A stretch of 64,000 nt of DNA, taken from Tepidiformaceae bacterium. GTDB taxonomy: Bacteria > Chloroflexota > Dehalococcoidia > Tepidiformales > Tepidiformaceae. Where the stretch lies: contig OY282446.1 of NCBI GenBank assembly GCA_958295975.1, positions 2,271,289 through 2,335,288 of the forward strand. Direction: 5' to 3'. The notes beneath the pieces are model-generated. The model did not search any database. It was not told where the DNA came from and worked only from the letters and a program-made list of their open reading frames with translations. The translations under genes and the position numbers were made by a program. Shown one piece after another: positions 17,586 through 25,915 of this stretch. Position 1 is the first letter of the stretch; each line of letters opens with the position of its first letter.

Positions 17586-18689
17586 TCAGCGGCTGGCGTA
17601 GATGAATTCGATATCCGCGCTGCTGTAGCCGAAGAGTGCAAGCAGGTTGACGCACCGACTTTGGAGGTGCTTGGCGCTCCCGTGGCCACCAACCCAATAC
17701 TGCGATCCGCGAAGGCTGTGCGCTGGAGCACTCAGCCTCCCACGATCCACTTCAACATAGGAAAGCTTGCCACCGGGCCTGCCAACGGCATCCCCAAATC
17801 GATCCGGGTGACGGTCGTACAGCGCTTCTGCAACGCCATACCAGACCTCCGTCCATTTCTTGGCCGGATATTTCCGGCCCCAGAGCTGGAATCCATCCGG
17901 CTTGCTGGACTTGGCCTTGCCAGCGGGCTTCTCAATGTCCAGCTGCTTCGGAGCAGGCGGTTTCCTCGAAGCAGGCTGCGGGGCAGAGGCGCGGTCAGCC
18001 TTCACACTACCCGTCGTACCGGCAAGAAACTCGCCGATCTGATCACTGGATGGGCGAAGCCTGATCGAGCTGAACACTCGCGCCTCAATGAGCTCGATGA
18101 GCGCTTGCGGCGGATCGTTGAGCATGGACCTCCAGACTTGCGGGATTTCTTTATTAAGGCGCTCGGAATCCCGGCGCGCCTCAATGATTTCCTTCGCATG
18201 CCGCTCGGCCTTGTGCTCCACCAGCGCCGTGTATTCGAGATAGGTCTCGAAATCAGCGAGCAACTGGTCGAGCGAATCCGTCGTGACGTTCAATTCCGCG
18301 AATCGGCGCTCCTCTGGCGGCCCTTTCTGCAGGGGAAGATAGAGCCACCAGACAAGACCCGTCGTCAGGGCGCACAGGTCGACTCCCTCGTAGAAGGCAT
18401 ACCTCAGCGTCTGTTCGACATGTTCCTCGAGTTGAACGCCCGCGGCCTTCACCTCGAGAAGCGCGACAGGGCGCTGGCCTCCCGGGGCCAGAAGCGCGAT
18501 GTCGGCTCTGCCGCTCTTTTTAGCGCCGACGGCATATTCCGGGACCAACCGCGACGGATCGGTGGCATGCCAACCGAGCGCGCTCAGAATCGGCAACACC
18601 ATCTGAAGCTTCGTCGCCTCTTCGTTCGGAGGCGCACCCAGCCCGCGAATGCGCTCAATCACCTGTCGCAGGGCCGCCAAGTCGCTCAC
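17586..18689 (-). CDS. HSDR_N-type restriction nuclease-like protein
   Basis: About 367 residues. The N-terminal region matches the type I restriction enzyme R N-terminal domain: PNEEATKLQMVLPILSALGW (residues 21-40), then the PD-(D/E)XK core GRADIALLAPG (Asp63) and ALLEVKAAG (Glu79-x-Lys81). A helical, charged middle and a Pro/Lys-rich linker lead to a compact C-terminal domain (KKWTEVWYGVAEALYDRHPDRF ... LLALFGYSSADIEFIY). That domain is also seen at the end of other stand-alone HSDR_N proteins. GTG 18689 is preferred because a TAGGAT -10 lies 7 nt upstream; ATG 18698 overlaps that element. There is no methylase, specificity subunit or helicase beside it. GC is lower than in its neighbours. 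Confidence 0.75.
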   Translation of the reverse strand: MSDLAALRQVIERIRGLGAPPNEEATKLQMVLPILSALGWHATDPSRLVPEYAVGAKKSGRADIALLAPGGQRPVALLEVKAAGVQLEEHVEQTLRYAFYEGVDLCALTTGLVWWLYLPLQKGPPEERRFAELNVTTDSLDQLLADFETYLEYTALVEHKAERHAKEIIEARRDSERLNKEIPQVWRSMLNDPPQALIELIEARVFSSIRLRPSSDQIGEFLAGTTGSVKADRASAPQPASRKPPAPKQLDIEKPAGKAKSSKPDGFQLWGRKYPAKKWTEVWYGVAEALYDRHPDRFGDAVGRPGGKLSYVEVDRGRLSAPAHSLRGSQYWVGGHGSAKHLQSRCVNLLALFGYSSADIEFIYASR

Positions 18690-18696
18690 GGCGCGC

Positions 18697-18702
18697 ATCC
18701 TA
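18697..18702 (-). promoter_or_regulatory. TAGGAT -10 element, putative leaderless promoter
   Basis: On the minus strand TAGGAT (inside CTGTAGGATGCGC) ends 7 nt before GTG 18689. If transcription starts at the usual distance, the mRNA begins at that GTG. The first in-frame ATG would then lie inside the promoter. Confidence 0.45.
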
Positions 18703-18781
18703 CAGCATCCCCGGCGCTGGCGGGCGGGCGGGGGATGGGGTAGCGTGCGCGCCATCACCATCCCCACGGAAGCGAGACCCC

Positions 18782-19351
18782 ATGACCGTTCTCACCGACA
18801 AGCCCGTCATGCACCACCTCGGCTTCGTCGTCTCCGACGCCGACGAGCTGGCCAACGCCTACACCAGCCTGCTCGGCGCGGAGTTCCGCCTGATGCCGCC
18901 CTACAAGGTCCACTCCATGGCGGGCGAGGAGGCCGAGCTGCGCGTCTACTACGGCGCCATCGCGGGCTCCATCGCCGAGATCATCCAGCCCGTGAGCGGG
19001 GACACGCCCCACCAGCAGTGGCTCGACGAGCACGGCGACGGCGTGCAGCACCTCGGCCTGTACGTGCCGGACGTGGTGGCGGCCACGAAGGACCTGCTGG
19101 AGAAGGGCGGCGAAATCCGCTGGGTCTACCCCAACGCGGGCGTCGTGCAGCTGACCTTCGACAGCCCGCTCGCGGAGGTGGTGGCGGAGACGCTGCCGGG
19201 CAGCCTCACCTACGTGCACGCGGCGGGCGGCGGGCCCATCCTCGAGCTGCTGGGGCCGCCCATCCACCAGGGCGTGGTCGGCGGCGCCGTGGCCGGGCTG
19301 GACGACCTGTTCAACACCACCTTCCCGGCGGTGGAGCCGATCCAGCAGTAG
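18782..19351 (+). CDS. VOC (glyoxalase/bleomycin-resistance fold) family protein
   Basis: 189 residues, ATG 18782. Two beta-alpha-beta-beta-beta repeats are seen: MHHLGFVVSDADELANAYTSLLG at residues 10-32, and DGVQHLGLYVPDVVAATKDLLEKGG at about 83-107. The paired HLG histidines and later Glu (EIIQPVSG; ILELLGPP) are in the usual metal-ligand positions, as in methylmalonyl-CoA epimerase-like members. The C-terminal tail is longer than the minimal fold. Substrate unknown. It ends 5 bp from the convergent DUF2164 gene. Confidence 0.85.
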   Translation: MTVLTDKPVMHHLGFVVSDADELANAYTSLLGAEFRLMPPYKVHSMAGEEAELRVYYGAIAGSIAEIIQPVSGDTPHQQWLDEHGDGVQHLGLYVPDVVAATKDLLEKGGEIRWVYPNAGVVQLTFDSPLAEVVAETLPGSLTYVHAAGGGPILELLGPPIHQGVVGGAVAGLDDLFNTTFPAVEPIQQ

Positions 19352-19356
19352 CGCGC

Positions 19357-19641
19357 TCACCCGTCGCGCTCGCGCACCTCGAAGGCATCCGGCGCGAGCG
19401 CGGCGAGGTCGGCCTCGACGATGGCGGCGTGCTCGCGGAAGGCGCGGGCCGCGTCCGCGAGGGCGGCGTTGTAGAGGTCGGGCCCGGCGAGGTCGAGCAC
19501 GAAGTCGAGGATGAAGCCCGCGGCCAGCTCGCCCACCTCCTCGCCGCGCTCCTCGCGCAGCCACGCCCGCAGTTCGCGCGCCAAGGCGCGGCGGCGGGCG
19601 CCGTCGATGCGTTCCGAGAGCCCGCGCGCGTCCCCGGCCAT
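19357..19641 (-). CDS. DUF2164-like small protein
   Basis: 94 residues, ATG 19641. The stretch REERGEEVGELAAGFILDFVLD and the following GPDLYNAALADA match the short DUF2164 family, whose members share an E..E.G.LAA....F.L...GP..YN pattern. No function is known for it. The remaining C-terminal 30 residues are extra and Ala/Glu-rich. It is divergent from the NfeD gene, with 55 bp between starts. Confidence 0.72.
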   Translation of the reverse strand: MAGDARGLSERIDGARRRALARELRAWLREERGEEVGELAAGFILDFVLDLAGPDLYNAALADAARAFREHAAIVEADLAALAPDAFEVRERDG

Positions 19642-19696
19642 GACGCGGGACAGGGTAGCGCACGGAGGCGGCGGCGCTCGCTATACTCGAAGGGCG

Positions 19697-21025
19697 ATGG
19701 ACCGGCGGAAGGCGGTGCGGCTCGCGCTCCCGGCGCTCATGCTGGCGGTCGGGATCGCGGCGGCGTGCGGCGGTTCGGAGCGGGAGCCGGGGGCGGTGTA
19801 CCTGCTTCGCATCGACGGCGGCATCGGCCCCATCACGGAGCGCTACCTGGACCGCGCCATGGACGAGGCGGAGGAGTCGGGGGCGCGGCTCATCGTCATC
19901 GGCATGGACACGCCCGGCGGCTTCAGCTCCTCCATGCGCGAGATCGTGCAGCGCATCGAGGCGGCGGACGTGCCCGTGGCCGTCTACGTCTCGCCCTGGG
20001 GGGCGCGCGCGGCGAGCGCGGGCACCTTCATCACCATGGCCGCGCACGTGGCCGTCATGGCCCCCAACACCTCCATCGGCGCGGCCTCCGCCGTGAACGC
20101 CGACGGCAGCGACATCGAGGGCGACCTCGGGCGCAAGGTGGAGAACGACTCCGTCAGCTTCATCCGCGGCATCGCCGAGCTGCGCGGGCGCAACGCCGAC
20201 TGGGCCGAGCGCGCCGTGCGCCGCGCCGTCTCCGCCACGCAGACCGAGGCGGTCGAGCTGAACGTGGTCGATTTCGCGGCGAGCGACCTCGACGAGCTGC
20301 TCGCGCGCATCGAGGGCTCGACCGTGACGCTGCGCCCGGGCGCGACGGTGACGCTCACGGGGCTGCCCGAAGCGGAGCGCGTGACCGCGAACATGACCAT
20401 CTGGGAGCGCGTGCTGGAGGTGCTGGCCAACCCCACGCTGGCGACCATCCTCATCTCCGTGGGCACGCTGGGGCTCATCTTCGAGCTCTCCAACCCGGGG
20501 CTCGTGCTGCCGGGCACGGTGGGCGTGATCGCCATCATCGTGGGCTTCCTCGCGTTCGGCGCGCTGCCCGTGGAGACGGCCGGGCTGGTGCTCATCGGGG
20601 CGGCGCTGTTCTTCTTCGCCCTCGAGCTGTTCGTGCCCTCGGGGGGCATCCTCGCGGGGGGCGGGCTGGTGGCGCTCGTGCTGGGCGCCATCATCGCCTT
20701 CCGCGACACGCCCACCGAATTCCAGCCCAACCGCATCCTCGTGGGCGTGCTCGGCGTCCTGCTCGTCGTTATGTTCGTTTCGATGGCGGTGGGGCTGACG
20801 CGGATGCGGAAGCTGCGCTCGGCCACCGGCACGGAGGCGCTTGTGGGTAGAATGGCGATCGCGCGCACGCCGCTCGCGCCCGACGGCCTCGTCTTCATTG
20901 AGGGCGAACGCTGGCGGGCGGAACTGGAGGACGGCGGCGACGCCCCCGAGGGGGAGCGCGTGCGCGTGGTGAGCGCCAGCGGCCTCAGGCTGCTGGTGCG
21001 GAAAGAGAAGGAGACGGACCCATGA
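19697..21025 (+). CDS. NfeD-family membrane-bound ClpP-class serine protease
   Basis: 442 residues, ATG 19697; TATACT lies 9 nt upstream, so the leader is very short. The N-terminal signal contains a cysteine (AAACGG), possibly a lipobox. A ClpP-like domain follows ([30 protein letters not shown]; the conserved serine in [13 protein letters not shown]). Four TM segments then span about residues 230-360, and a C-terminal OB-like NfeD domain starts with [14 protein letters not shown]. Family proteases cut the C-terminus of their SPFH partner, which here is the next gene with a 4-base overlap. Likely role: membrane quality control. Confidence 0.9.
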   Translation: MDRRKAVRLALPALMLAVGIAAACGGSEREPGAVYLLRIDGGIGPITERYLDRAMDEAEESGARLIVIGMDTPGGFSSSMREIVQRIEAADVPVAVYVSPWGARAASAGTFITMAAHVAVMAPNTSIGAASAVNADGSDIEGDLGRKVENDSVSFIRGIAELRGRNADWAERAVRRAVSATQTEAVELNVVDFAASDLDELLARIEGSTVTLRPGATVTLTGLPEAERVTANMTIWERVLEVLANPTLATILISVGTLGLIFELSNPGLVLPGTVGVIAIIVGFLAFGALPVETAGLVLIGAALFFFALELFVPSGGILAGGGLVALVLGAIIAFRDTPTEFQPNRILVGVLGVLLVVMFVSMAVGLTRMRKLRSATGTEALVGRMAIARTPLAPDGLVFIEGERWRAELEDGGDAPEGERVRVVSASGLRLLVRKEKETDP

Positions 21026-21867
21026 CCATGCAGGATCCCCCGCAGCCGGAGCAGCTGGCGGCCGAACCGCCCAGCAGCCTGCTCGCCCAGATCATCCGCG
21101 TCTTCCTGCTGGGGCTGAGCGCGGTGCTGCTGATCCCGCTGCTGCCCTTCCAGATCCGCATCGTGACCGAATACGAGCGCGGCGTCATCTTCCGCCTGGG
21201 GCGGCTCACGGGGGCGAAGGGGCCGGGCCTCTTCGTGCTGCTCCCCTTCATCGACCGCATGGTGAAGGTGGACCTGCGCACGATCACGCTGGACGTGCCC
21301 TCGCAGGAGGCAATCACGCGCGACAACGTGACCGTGAAGGTGAACGCCGTCGTCTACTTCCGCGTGGTGGAGCCCACCGCCGCGGTCGTGCGCATCCTCG
21401 ATTTCGTGCGCGCCACCTCGCAGATCTCGCAGACGACGCTGCGCTCGGTCATGGGCCAGACCGACCTCGACGGCCTCCTCTCGCAGCGCGAGGAGGTGAA
21501 CCAGGAGCTGCAGACGATCATCGACGACGAGACCGAGCCCTGGGGCATCAAGGTCAGCACCGTCGAGGTGAAGGACGTGGAGCTGCCGCCCACCATGCAG
21601 CGGGCGATGGCGGCGCAGGCCGAGGCCGAACGCGACCGGCGCGCCAAGATCATCGCCGCCGACGGCGAGTTCCAGGCCAGCGAACGGCTGCGCGAGGCCG
21701 CCGAGGTGATGGCCCGCGAGCCCATCACCCTCCAGCTGCGCTACCTACAGACGCTCTCCGAAATCTCCGTCGAGAACAACTCGACGATCGTCTTCCCCCT
21801 GCCCATGGACCTGATCCGCATGTTCCTCGACGAGGGGGACGGCGGGGACGGCGACGAGGACGCCTAG
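21022..21867 (+). CDS. SPFH/stomatin-like (slipin) membrane protein
   Basis: 281 residues, ATG 21022 overlapping the NfeD stop (ATGA). One N-terminal membrane segment (residues 24-45) precedes the SPFH domain: [20 protein letters not shown], then [21 protein letters not shown] and [19 protein letters not shown] coiled-coil with [21 protein letters not shown] follows, then an acidic tail. It forms oligomers in membrane microdomains and is the expected substrate and partner of the upstream NfeD protease. The last 4 bases (CTAG) are shared with the stop of convergent birA. Confidence 0.93.
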   Translation: MTMQDPPQPEQLAAEPPSSLLAQIIRVFLLGLSAVLLIPLLPFQIRIVTEYERGVIFRLGRLTGAKGPGLFVLLPFIDRMVKVDLRTITLDVPSQEAITRDNVTVKVNAVVYFRVVEPTAAVVRILDFVRATSQISQTTLRSVMGQTDLDGLLSQREEVNQELQTIIDDETEPWGIKVSTVEVKDVELPPTMQRAMAAQAEAERDRRAKIIAADGEFQASERLREAAEVMAREPITLQLRYLQTLSEISVENNSTIVFPLPMDLIRMFLDEGDGGDGDEDA

Positions 21868-22640
21868 GCCCCGTTCGCGCGCAGCGTAACATCGGCGGCG
21901 AGCACCGCGAGGCGCTCGCCGCCGTCGCGCTCCACCACCAGCGCGCCATCGGGCGCGACGGCCACCGCGCGCGCCTCCCAGGCCCCGTCCGCGTCCGCGA
22001 TCACGACGGCGCGCCCCAGCACGAGGCTGCGTTCGCGGTAGGCGTCGACGAGCGCGGCCTCGGGCAGGGCGAGCGCCGCCTCCAACTCCTCGCAGAAACG
22101 CGCCAGCAGCGGCTCGCGCGCGACCTCGCGTCCGAGCTCGCGGGCGAGGCTGGTGGCGGTCCCGCGCAGGGCCGGATCGGCGGTGGGGTCGGCGTTCACG
22201 TTGACGCCCACGCCCACGCGCGCGACGAGGCCCGCGGGGCCGCTCTCGCCGTCGATGAGCACGCCCGCCAGCTTGCGCCCGCCGACGAGCACGTCGTTCG
22301 GCCATTTCACGCCCGCGTCCACGCCCTCGCACGCGCAGGCGCGGCAGACGGCCAGCGGCACGGCCAGCGGCAGGCGCGCGTGGGCCTCGCGCGGGAGGCG
22401 CAGCACGAGGGTGGCGTAGAGGCTGCCGCCGGGCGGGCTGAAGAAGCCGCGCCCGCGCCGCCCGCGCCCCGCGGTCTGCGCCTCGGCGAGCACGATCGTG
22501 CCGTGGGGCGCGCCCGCCGCCGCGGCCTCGCGCGCGAGGTCCATGGTCGAGGGCGTCTCGCGCACGCAGCGCAGGTCGCGCCCGATGGCGGCGGCGCGCA
22601 GGAGGGCGGCGAAGCGGTCGGCGTCGAAGGGGAGCGTCAT
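21864..22640 (-). CDS. birA: Biotin--[acetyl-CoA-carboxylase] ligase
   Basis: Attaches biotin to the carboxyl-carrier protein via biotinyl-AMP. 258 residues, ATG 22640; this is the short form without the N-terminal DNA-binding domain, so it is probably an enzyme only. Motifs: [20 protein letters not shown], the biotin/ATP loop [21 protein letters not shown], and [19 protein letters not shown], then GVGVNVNA. The C-terminal SH3-like part is present. There is no convincing Shine-Dalgarno. A strong terminator and an 18-codon reading frame lie directly upstream, so expression may need readthrough or attenuation control. Confidence 0.93.
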   Translation of the reverse strand: MTLPFDADRFAALLRAAAIGRDLRCVRETPSTMDLAREAAAAGAPHGTIVLAEAQTAGRGRRGRGFFSPPGGSLYATLVLRLPREAHARLPLAVPLAVCRACACEGVDAGVKWPNDVLVGGRKLAGVLIDGESGPAGLVARVGVGVNVNADPTADPALRGTATSLARELGREVAREPLLARFCEELEAALALPEAALVDAYRERSLVLGRAVVIADADGAWEARAVAVAPDGALVVERDGGERLAVLAADVTLRANGA

Positions 22641-22662
22641 GGTTCGGCGGCGCACGGGGACG

Positions 22663-22699
22663 AAAAAGGGGCCCGGCGGCGGATCGCCGCGCGGGCCCC
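22663..22699 (-). terminator. Rho-independent terminator/attenuator in front of birA
   Basis: On the minus strand GGGGCCCGCGCGGCG-ATC-CGCCGCCGGGCCCC forms a 14-bp stem with one bulged base and a 3-nt loop, followed by TTTTT. It lies 24 bases downstream of the stop of the 18-codon peptide and 22 bases upstream of the birA start. It therefore either ends the peptide transcript or acts as an attenuator for birA. Confidence 0.85.
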
Positions 22700-22722
22700 G
22701 TACGTAGCGCAACGCACCCCGT

Positions 22723-22779
22723 CTAGGAGGCGCTCACCTCCCGCGCGGGATCGAGCTGGCTACAACTATGGTCGTCCAT
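22723..22779 (-). CDS. 18-residue peptide MDDHSCSQLDPAREVSAS, possible leader peptide
   Basis: The minus-strand ATG 22779 is preceded by AAAGGAGGTG, a near-perfect Shine-Dalgarno with 8 nt between GGAGG and the ATG. The frame ends at TAG 22723 after 18 codons (one Cys, three Ser, four acidic residues). A TATCGT -10-like hexamer sits at 22806-22811. The peptide is followed immediately by the terminator that precedes birA. It may be a regulatory leader peptide or a free small peptide. It has no codon run for a single amino acid that would indicate classic attenuation. Not recognised. Confidence 0.55.
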   Translation of the reverse strand: MDDHSCSQLDPAREVSAS

Positions 22780-22880
22780 GCGCACCACCTCCTTTCTTGC
22801 CGCCCACGATACCGCCCCGCCCGCGCAAGCGCCAGCGCCGCATCGTAGCCGCGTGCTACCATGCCGCCGAGGGGAACGCT

Positions 22881-23057
22881 ATGGAAGCGGCCGAGCCCGG
22901 AGGGGATACCGACGACATCCCGTCCTCCCAAGCCTACTTCTGGACGACCGGGTGGCAGCGCTGGGAGCGGCAGGCCGACCTTGACCGGATGGTTGGCGAC
23001 TACTACGAGCCCGAGGACGTTGACGACCTCATCGACTGGTTGAATGCCGACGACTAG
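22881..23057 (+). CDS. Small acidic protein resembling antitoxin C-termini
   Basis: 58 residues, ATG 22881 behind GAGGGGAACGCT. The sequence DDIPSSQAYFWTTGWQRWER, then an acidic helix ending DDLIDWLNADD, resembles the C-terminal tails of AbrB/MazE-like antitoxins. Those tails have a WT..WQ..E motif followed by an I.WL end. No DNA-binding domain precedes it and no recognisable toxin follows, so it may be an orphan or a reduced antitoxin. It is divergent from the 18-codon peptide. Start choice rests on the ribosome-binding site. Confidence 0.55.
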   Translation: MEAAEPGGDTDDIPSSQAYFWTTGWQRWERQADLDRMVGDYYEPEDVDDLIDWLNADD

Positions 23058-23216
23058 ACGAAGTCTGGCTGCGGAACAACTGCACGCACGACCAGGTCTA
23101 CCGCCGCCCGGCCTGAGCGTTCGCGCCCGTGGCGGCGGCCCGCTATCCTGTGGGGAACGTTCGCGGCGGCTGGCGTTCGCGCCAAATCCATGCGTCGCGC
23201 GGAAGGGGGCGGACCG

Positions 23217-24089
23217 TTGGTTACGCCCGTCACGATGAAGCAGCTGCTGGAGGCGGGGGTCCACTTCGGCCACCAGACGCGGCGCTGGAACCCGAAGATG
23301 CGACATTTCATCTTCACCGAGCGCAATGGCATCCACATCATCGACCTGCAGCAGACGGTCACGCGCCTGGACGAGGCCATCGGCTTCGTGCGCGAGGTGG
23401 TCGCCGGGGGCAACGACGTGCTCATCATCGGCACGAAGAAGCAGGCCCGCGAGACGGTCGAGCTGGAGGCGCAGCGCGCCGCTCTCCCCTATGTCAACAA
23501 CCGCTGGCTCGGCGGCACGCTCACCAATTTCCGCACCATCCAGTCGCGCATCCGCCACCTGCGCGACCTGGAGGAGCGCACGGCGCGCGGCGAGTTCGCG
23601 AGGCGCGCCAAGAAGGAGCAGCTCGACATCGCCAACGAGATCGAGCGGCTGAACCGCTACTTCGGCGGCATCAAGCAGCTCGACCGCCTGCCCGGCGCGG
23701 TCTTCGTCATCGACACCATGAAGGAAGCCATCGCCGTGGCCGAATGCGACCGGCTGGGCGTGCCCATCGTCTCGCTGGTCGATACGAACTGCGACCCCGA
23801 CCCGATCGCCTACCCCATCCCCAGCAACGACGACGCCATCCGCGCGATCAAGCTGATTCTGGGCAAGATCGCGGACGGCGCCATCGAGGGCCGCGCGGCG
23901 CGCGAGGCCGGCGCCGGCGCGGGCGCCTACAGCGAGGAGCTGGCGCGCATCGCGGCGGCGGAGGCGGAGGCCGTTCCGCCCGCCGCCCCGCCGGAGGAAG
24001 CCGCGCCCGCGCCCGCCGATGCGGCGCAGCTGGCGGCGCTGGCCGCCAGCGTGAACGCCCCCCCGCGAGAGGAGCGGACCGCTGGCTGA
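23217..24089 (+). CDS. rpsB: 30S ribosomal protein S2
   Basis: Small-subunit protein, 290 residues. The start is set to TTG 23217: GGAAGGGGG lies 7 nt upstream and the resulting N-terminus ([19 protein letters not shown]) matches S2 proteins. ATG 23190 would add nine unlikely residues. Core motifs: [40 protein letters not shown] roughly 55-residue Ala/Pro/Glu-rich tail is longer than usual. It is the first gene of rpsB-tsf-pyrH-frr-uppS-cdsA. A TATCCT hexamer at 23144 may be the promoter -10. Confidence 0.96.
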   Translation: MVTPVTMKQLLEAGVHFGHQTRRWNPKMRHFIFTERNGIHIIDLQQTVTRLDEAIGFVREVVAGGNDVLIIGTKKQARETVELEAQRAALPYVNNRWLGGTLTNFRTIQSRIRHLRDLEERTARGEFARRAKKEQLDIANEIERLNRYFGGIKQLDRLPGAVFVIDTMKEAIAVAECDRLGVPIVSLVDTNCDPDPIAYPIPSNDDAIRAIKLILGKIADGAIEGRAAREAGAGAGAYSEELARIAAAEAEAVPPAAPPEEAAPAPADAAQLAALAASVNAPPREERTAG

Positions 24090-24594
24090 GATCACGACCG
24101 CGATGGTGAAGGAACTGCGCGACCGCAGCGGCGCGGGCGTGATGGACGCCAAGCGCGCCCTCGACGAGGCGGGCGGCGACATGGAGCGGGCGGCGGGCGT
24201 GCTGCGCGAGCGGGGGCTGGCCGCCGCCGCCAGCCGCGCCGAACGCGAAACCAGCCAGGGCGTCGTCGACACCTACATCCACGCGGGCGGCCGCATCGGC
24301 GCGCTCGTGGAGGTGAACTGCGAGACCGACTTCGTGGCCAAGACCGACGAGTTCCGCACGCTCGTGCACGAGGTGGCCATGCAGGTGGCGGCCATGGACC
24401 CCGCCGTGGTCGCGCCCGCGGACCGCGCCGAACGGCCCGAGCTGGAGGGCGCGGACGAGGAGGTCGCGCTGCTCAGCCAGCCGTGGGTGAAGGACGGCTC
24501 GAAGACGGTCGGCGAGCTGGTGCGCGACGCGGTGGCGAAGACGGGCGAGAACATCCGCGTGCGGCGCTTCGCCCGCTTCGAGCTGGGCGGCTGA
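24082..24594 (+). CDS. tsf: Translation elongation factor Ts, probable CTG start
   Basis: Nucleotide-exchange factor for EF-Tu, 170 residues, the short form. The conserved N-terminus is [18 protein letters not shown], encoded from CTG 24082. GAGAGGAG lies about 8 nt upstream, and the start overlaps the rpsB stop. The first ATG (24103) would delete AEITTA, which belongs to the first helix of the UBA-like domain. The core [13 protein letters not shown] motif is present. CTG initiation is inferred from conservation and the ribosome-binding site. Confidence 0.92.
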   Translation: MAEITTAMVKELRDRSGAGVMDAKRALDEAGGDMERAAGVLRERGLAAAASRAERETSQGVVDTYIHAGGRIGALVEVNCETDFVAKTDEFRTLVHEVAMQVAAMDPAVVAPADRAERPELEGADEEVALLSQPWVKDGSKTVGELVRDAVAKTGENIRVRRFARFELGG

Positions 24595-24601
24595 GGACGC
24601 C

Positions 24602-25348
24602 GTGAGCGGGCCCTGCCGGCGCGCGCTCGTCAAGCTCAGCGGCGAGGCCCTCATGGGGGACCGCGAGTTCGGCATCGACGCGGACGCCATCTCCGGCCTG
24701 GCGGGGCAGATCGCGCGCGCCTCGCGCGCAGGCGTCGAGATCGCCATCGTGGTGGGCGGCGGCAACTTCTGGCGCGGCCAGGCCGCCGCCGAGACCGGCA
24801 TGGACCGCGCCACCGCCGACTACGCGGGCATGTTGAGCACCATGATGAACGCCCTCGCCCTGCAGGACGCGCTGGAGCACGCGGGCGCGGAGGTGCGTAC
24901 GCAAACGGCCCTGCCCATGGCCCAGATCGCCGAGCCCTACACCCGCCGCCGCGCCATCCGCCACCTCGAGAAGGGCCGCGTGGTCGTGTTCGCGGCGGGC
25001 ACCGGCAACCCCTTCATGACCACCGACACGGCCGCCGCCCTGCGCGCCATCGAGGTCGAGTGCGAGACGCTGCTGATGGCCAAGAGCGGCGTGGACGGCG
25101 TCTACGACGCCGACCCTGCGACGACGCCCGACGCCACGCGCTTCGAGCATCTGAGCCATCTGGAGGCCCTCCAGCGGCGGCTGGGGGTGATGGACGGCAC
25201 CGCCCTCAGCCTCTGCATGGAGCACGAACTGCCCATCGTGGTGTTCGACGTGCGCGCGCCGGAGGGCATCGCGCGCGCGCTCCGCGGCGAACGCATCGGC
25301 ACGCTGGTGAGCGCGCGCGCGCCCGCCGAGCCCGTGCGGGCGCGCTAG
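24602..25348 (+). CDS. pyrH: UMP kinase
   Basis: Phosphorylates UMP to UDP in the cytoplasm. 248 residues, GTG 24602, 7 bases after tsf. Motifs of the amino-acid-kinase fold: [12 protein letters not shown] (residues 9-20), [11 protein letters not shown], the [20 protein letters not shown] loop, and [12 protein letters not shown]. The C-terminal tail is slightly extended and Arg/Ala-rich. It lies in the conserved translation/envelope operon between tsf and frr. Confidence 0.96.
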   Translation: MSGPCRRALVKLSGEALMGDREFGIDADAISGLAGQIARASRAGVEIAIVVGGGNFWRGQAAAETGMDRATADYAGMLSTMMNALALQDALEHAGAEVRTQTALPMAQIAEPYTRRRAIRHLEKGRVVVFAAGTGNPFMTTDTAAALRAIEVECETLLMAKSGVDGVYDADPATTPDATRFEHLSHLEALQRRLGVMDGTALSLCMEHELPIVVFDVRAPEGIARALRGERIGTLVSARAPAEPVRAR

Positions 25349-25351
25349 GCC

Positions 25352-25915
25352 ATGGCCGACGCGGACGAGACCCTGCTGGACGCGGAGGAGCGCATGGACG
25401 GGGCCGTGGAGGCCTTCCGGCGCGAACTGACCGGCCTGCGCACGGGCCGCGCCCATCCCAGCCTGATCGAGGGGCTGGCGGTGGAGCACTACGGCCAGAC
25501 GCAGCCCCTCAACCAGCTCGGCGCCATCAACGCCCCGGAGGCGCGCCTGCTCACCGTGCAGGTGTGGGACGCGGGCGCCGTGCGGGCCGTGGTGAAGGCC
25601 ATCCAGACCTCCGACCTGGGCCTCAACCCGGCCGTGGACGGGCAGCTCATCCGCCTGCCCATCCCCCAGCTGACGGAGGAGCGCCGCCGCGAATTCGTGC
25701 GCCTGCTCCACCAGAAGACGGAGGACGCGCGCGTGGCCGTGCGCAACGTGCGCCGCCACGCCCACGACGACCTGCGCAAGGGCGAGCGCGCGGGCGACCT
25801 CACGCGGGACGACCTGCGCCAGTACGAGCACGACCTGCAGGAGCTGACCGACGCGCACGTGCGCCTCATCGACGAGGAGGCGAAGCGCAAGGAGGAGGAC
25901 CTGCTTGCCGTCTAG
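25352..25915 (+). CDS. frr: Ribosome recycling factor
   Basis: Splits post-termination ribosomes together with EF-G. 187 residues, ATG 25352, 3 bases after pyrH. It has the RRF pattern: AVEAFRRELTGLRTGRAHPSLIEG, then PLNQLGAINAPEARLLTVQVWD, IRLPIPQLTEERRREFVRLLHQ and the C-terminal KGERAGDLTRDDLRQYEHDLQ helix. Its end overlaps the TTG start of uppS by 11 bases. Confidence 0.96.
   Translation: MADADETLLDAEERMDGAVEAFRRELTGLRTGRAHPSLIEGLAVEHYGQTQPLNQLGAINAPEARLLTVQVWDAGAVRAVVKAIQTSDLGLNPAVDGQLIRLPIPQLTEERRREFVRLLHQKTEDARVAVRNVRRHAHDDLRKGERAGDLTRDDLRQYEHDLQELTDAHVRLIDEEAKRKEEDLLAV

Noticed and set aside
23045-23116. Frame reading [20 protein letters not shown] directly behind the antitoxin-like gene, considered as toxin remnant
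   Set aside because: Too short, with no start codon, and not matching a toxin family I know. It could be chance.
23118-23183. Three GTTCGCG copies in the rpsB leader considered as an autoregulatory element
   Set aside because: Heptamers of G/C-rich composition are expected here and they do not fit a known S2 leader fold that I can verify by eye.
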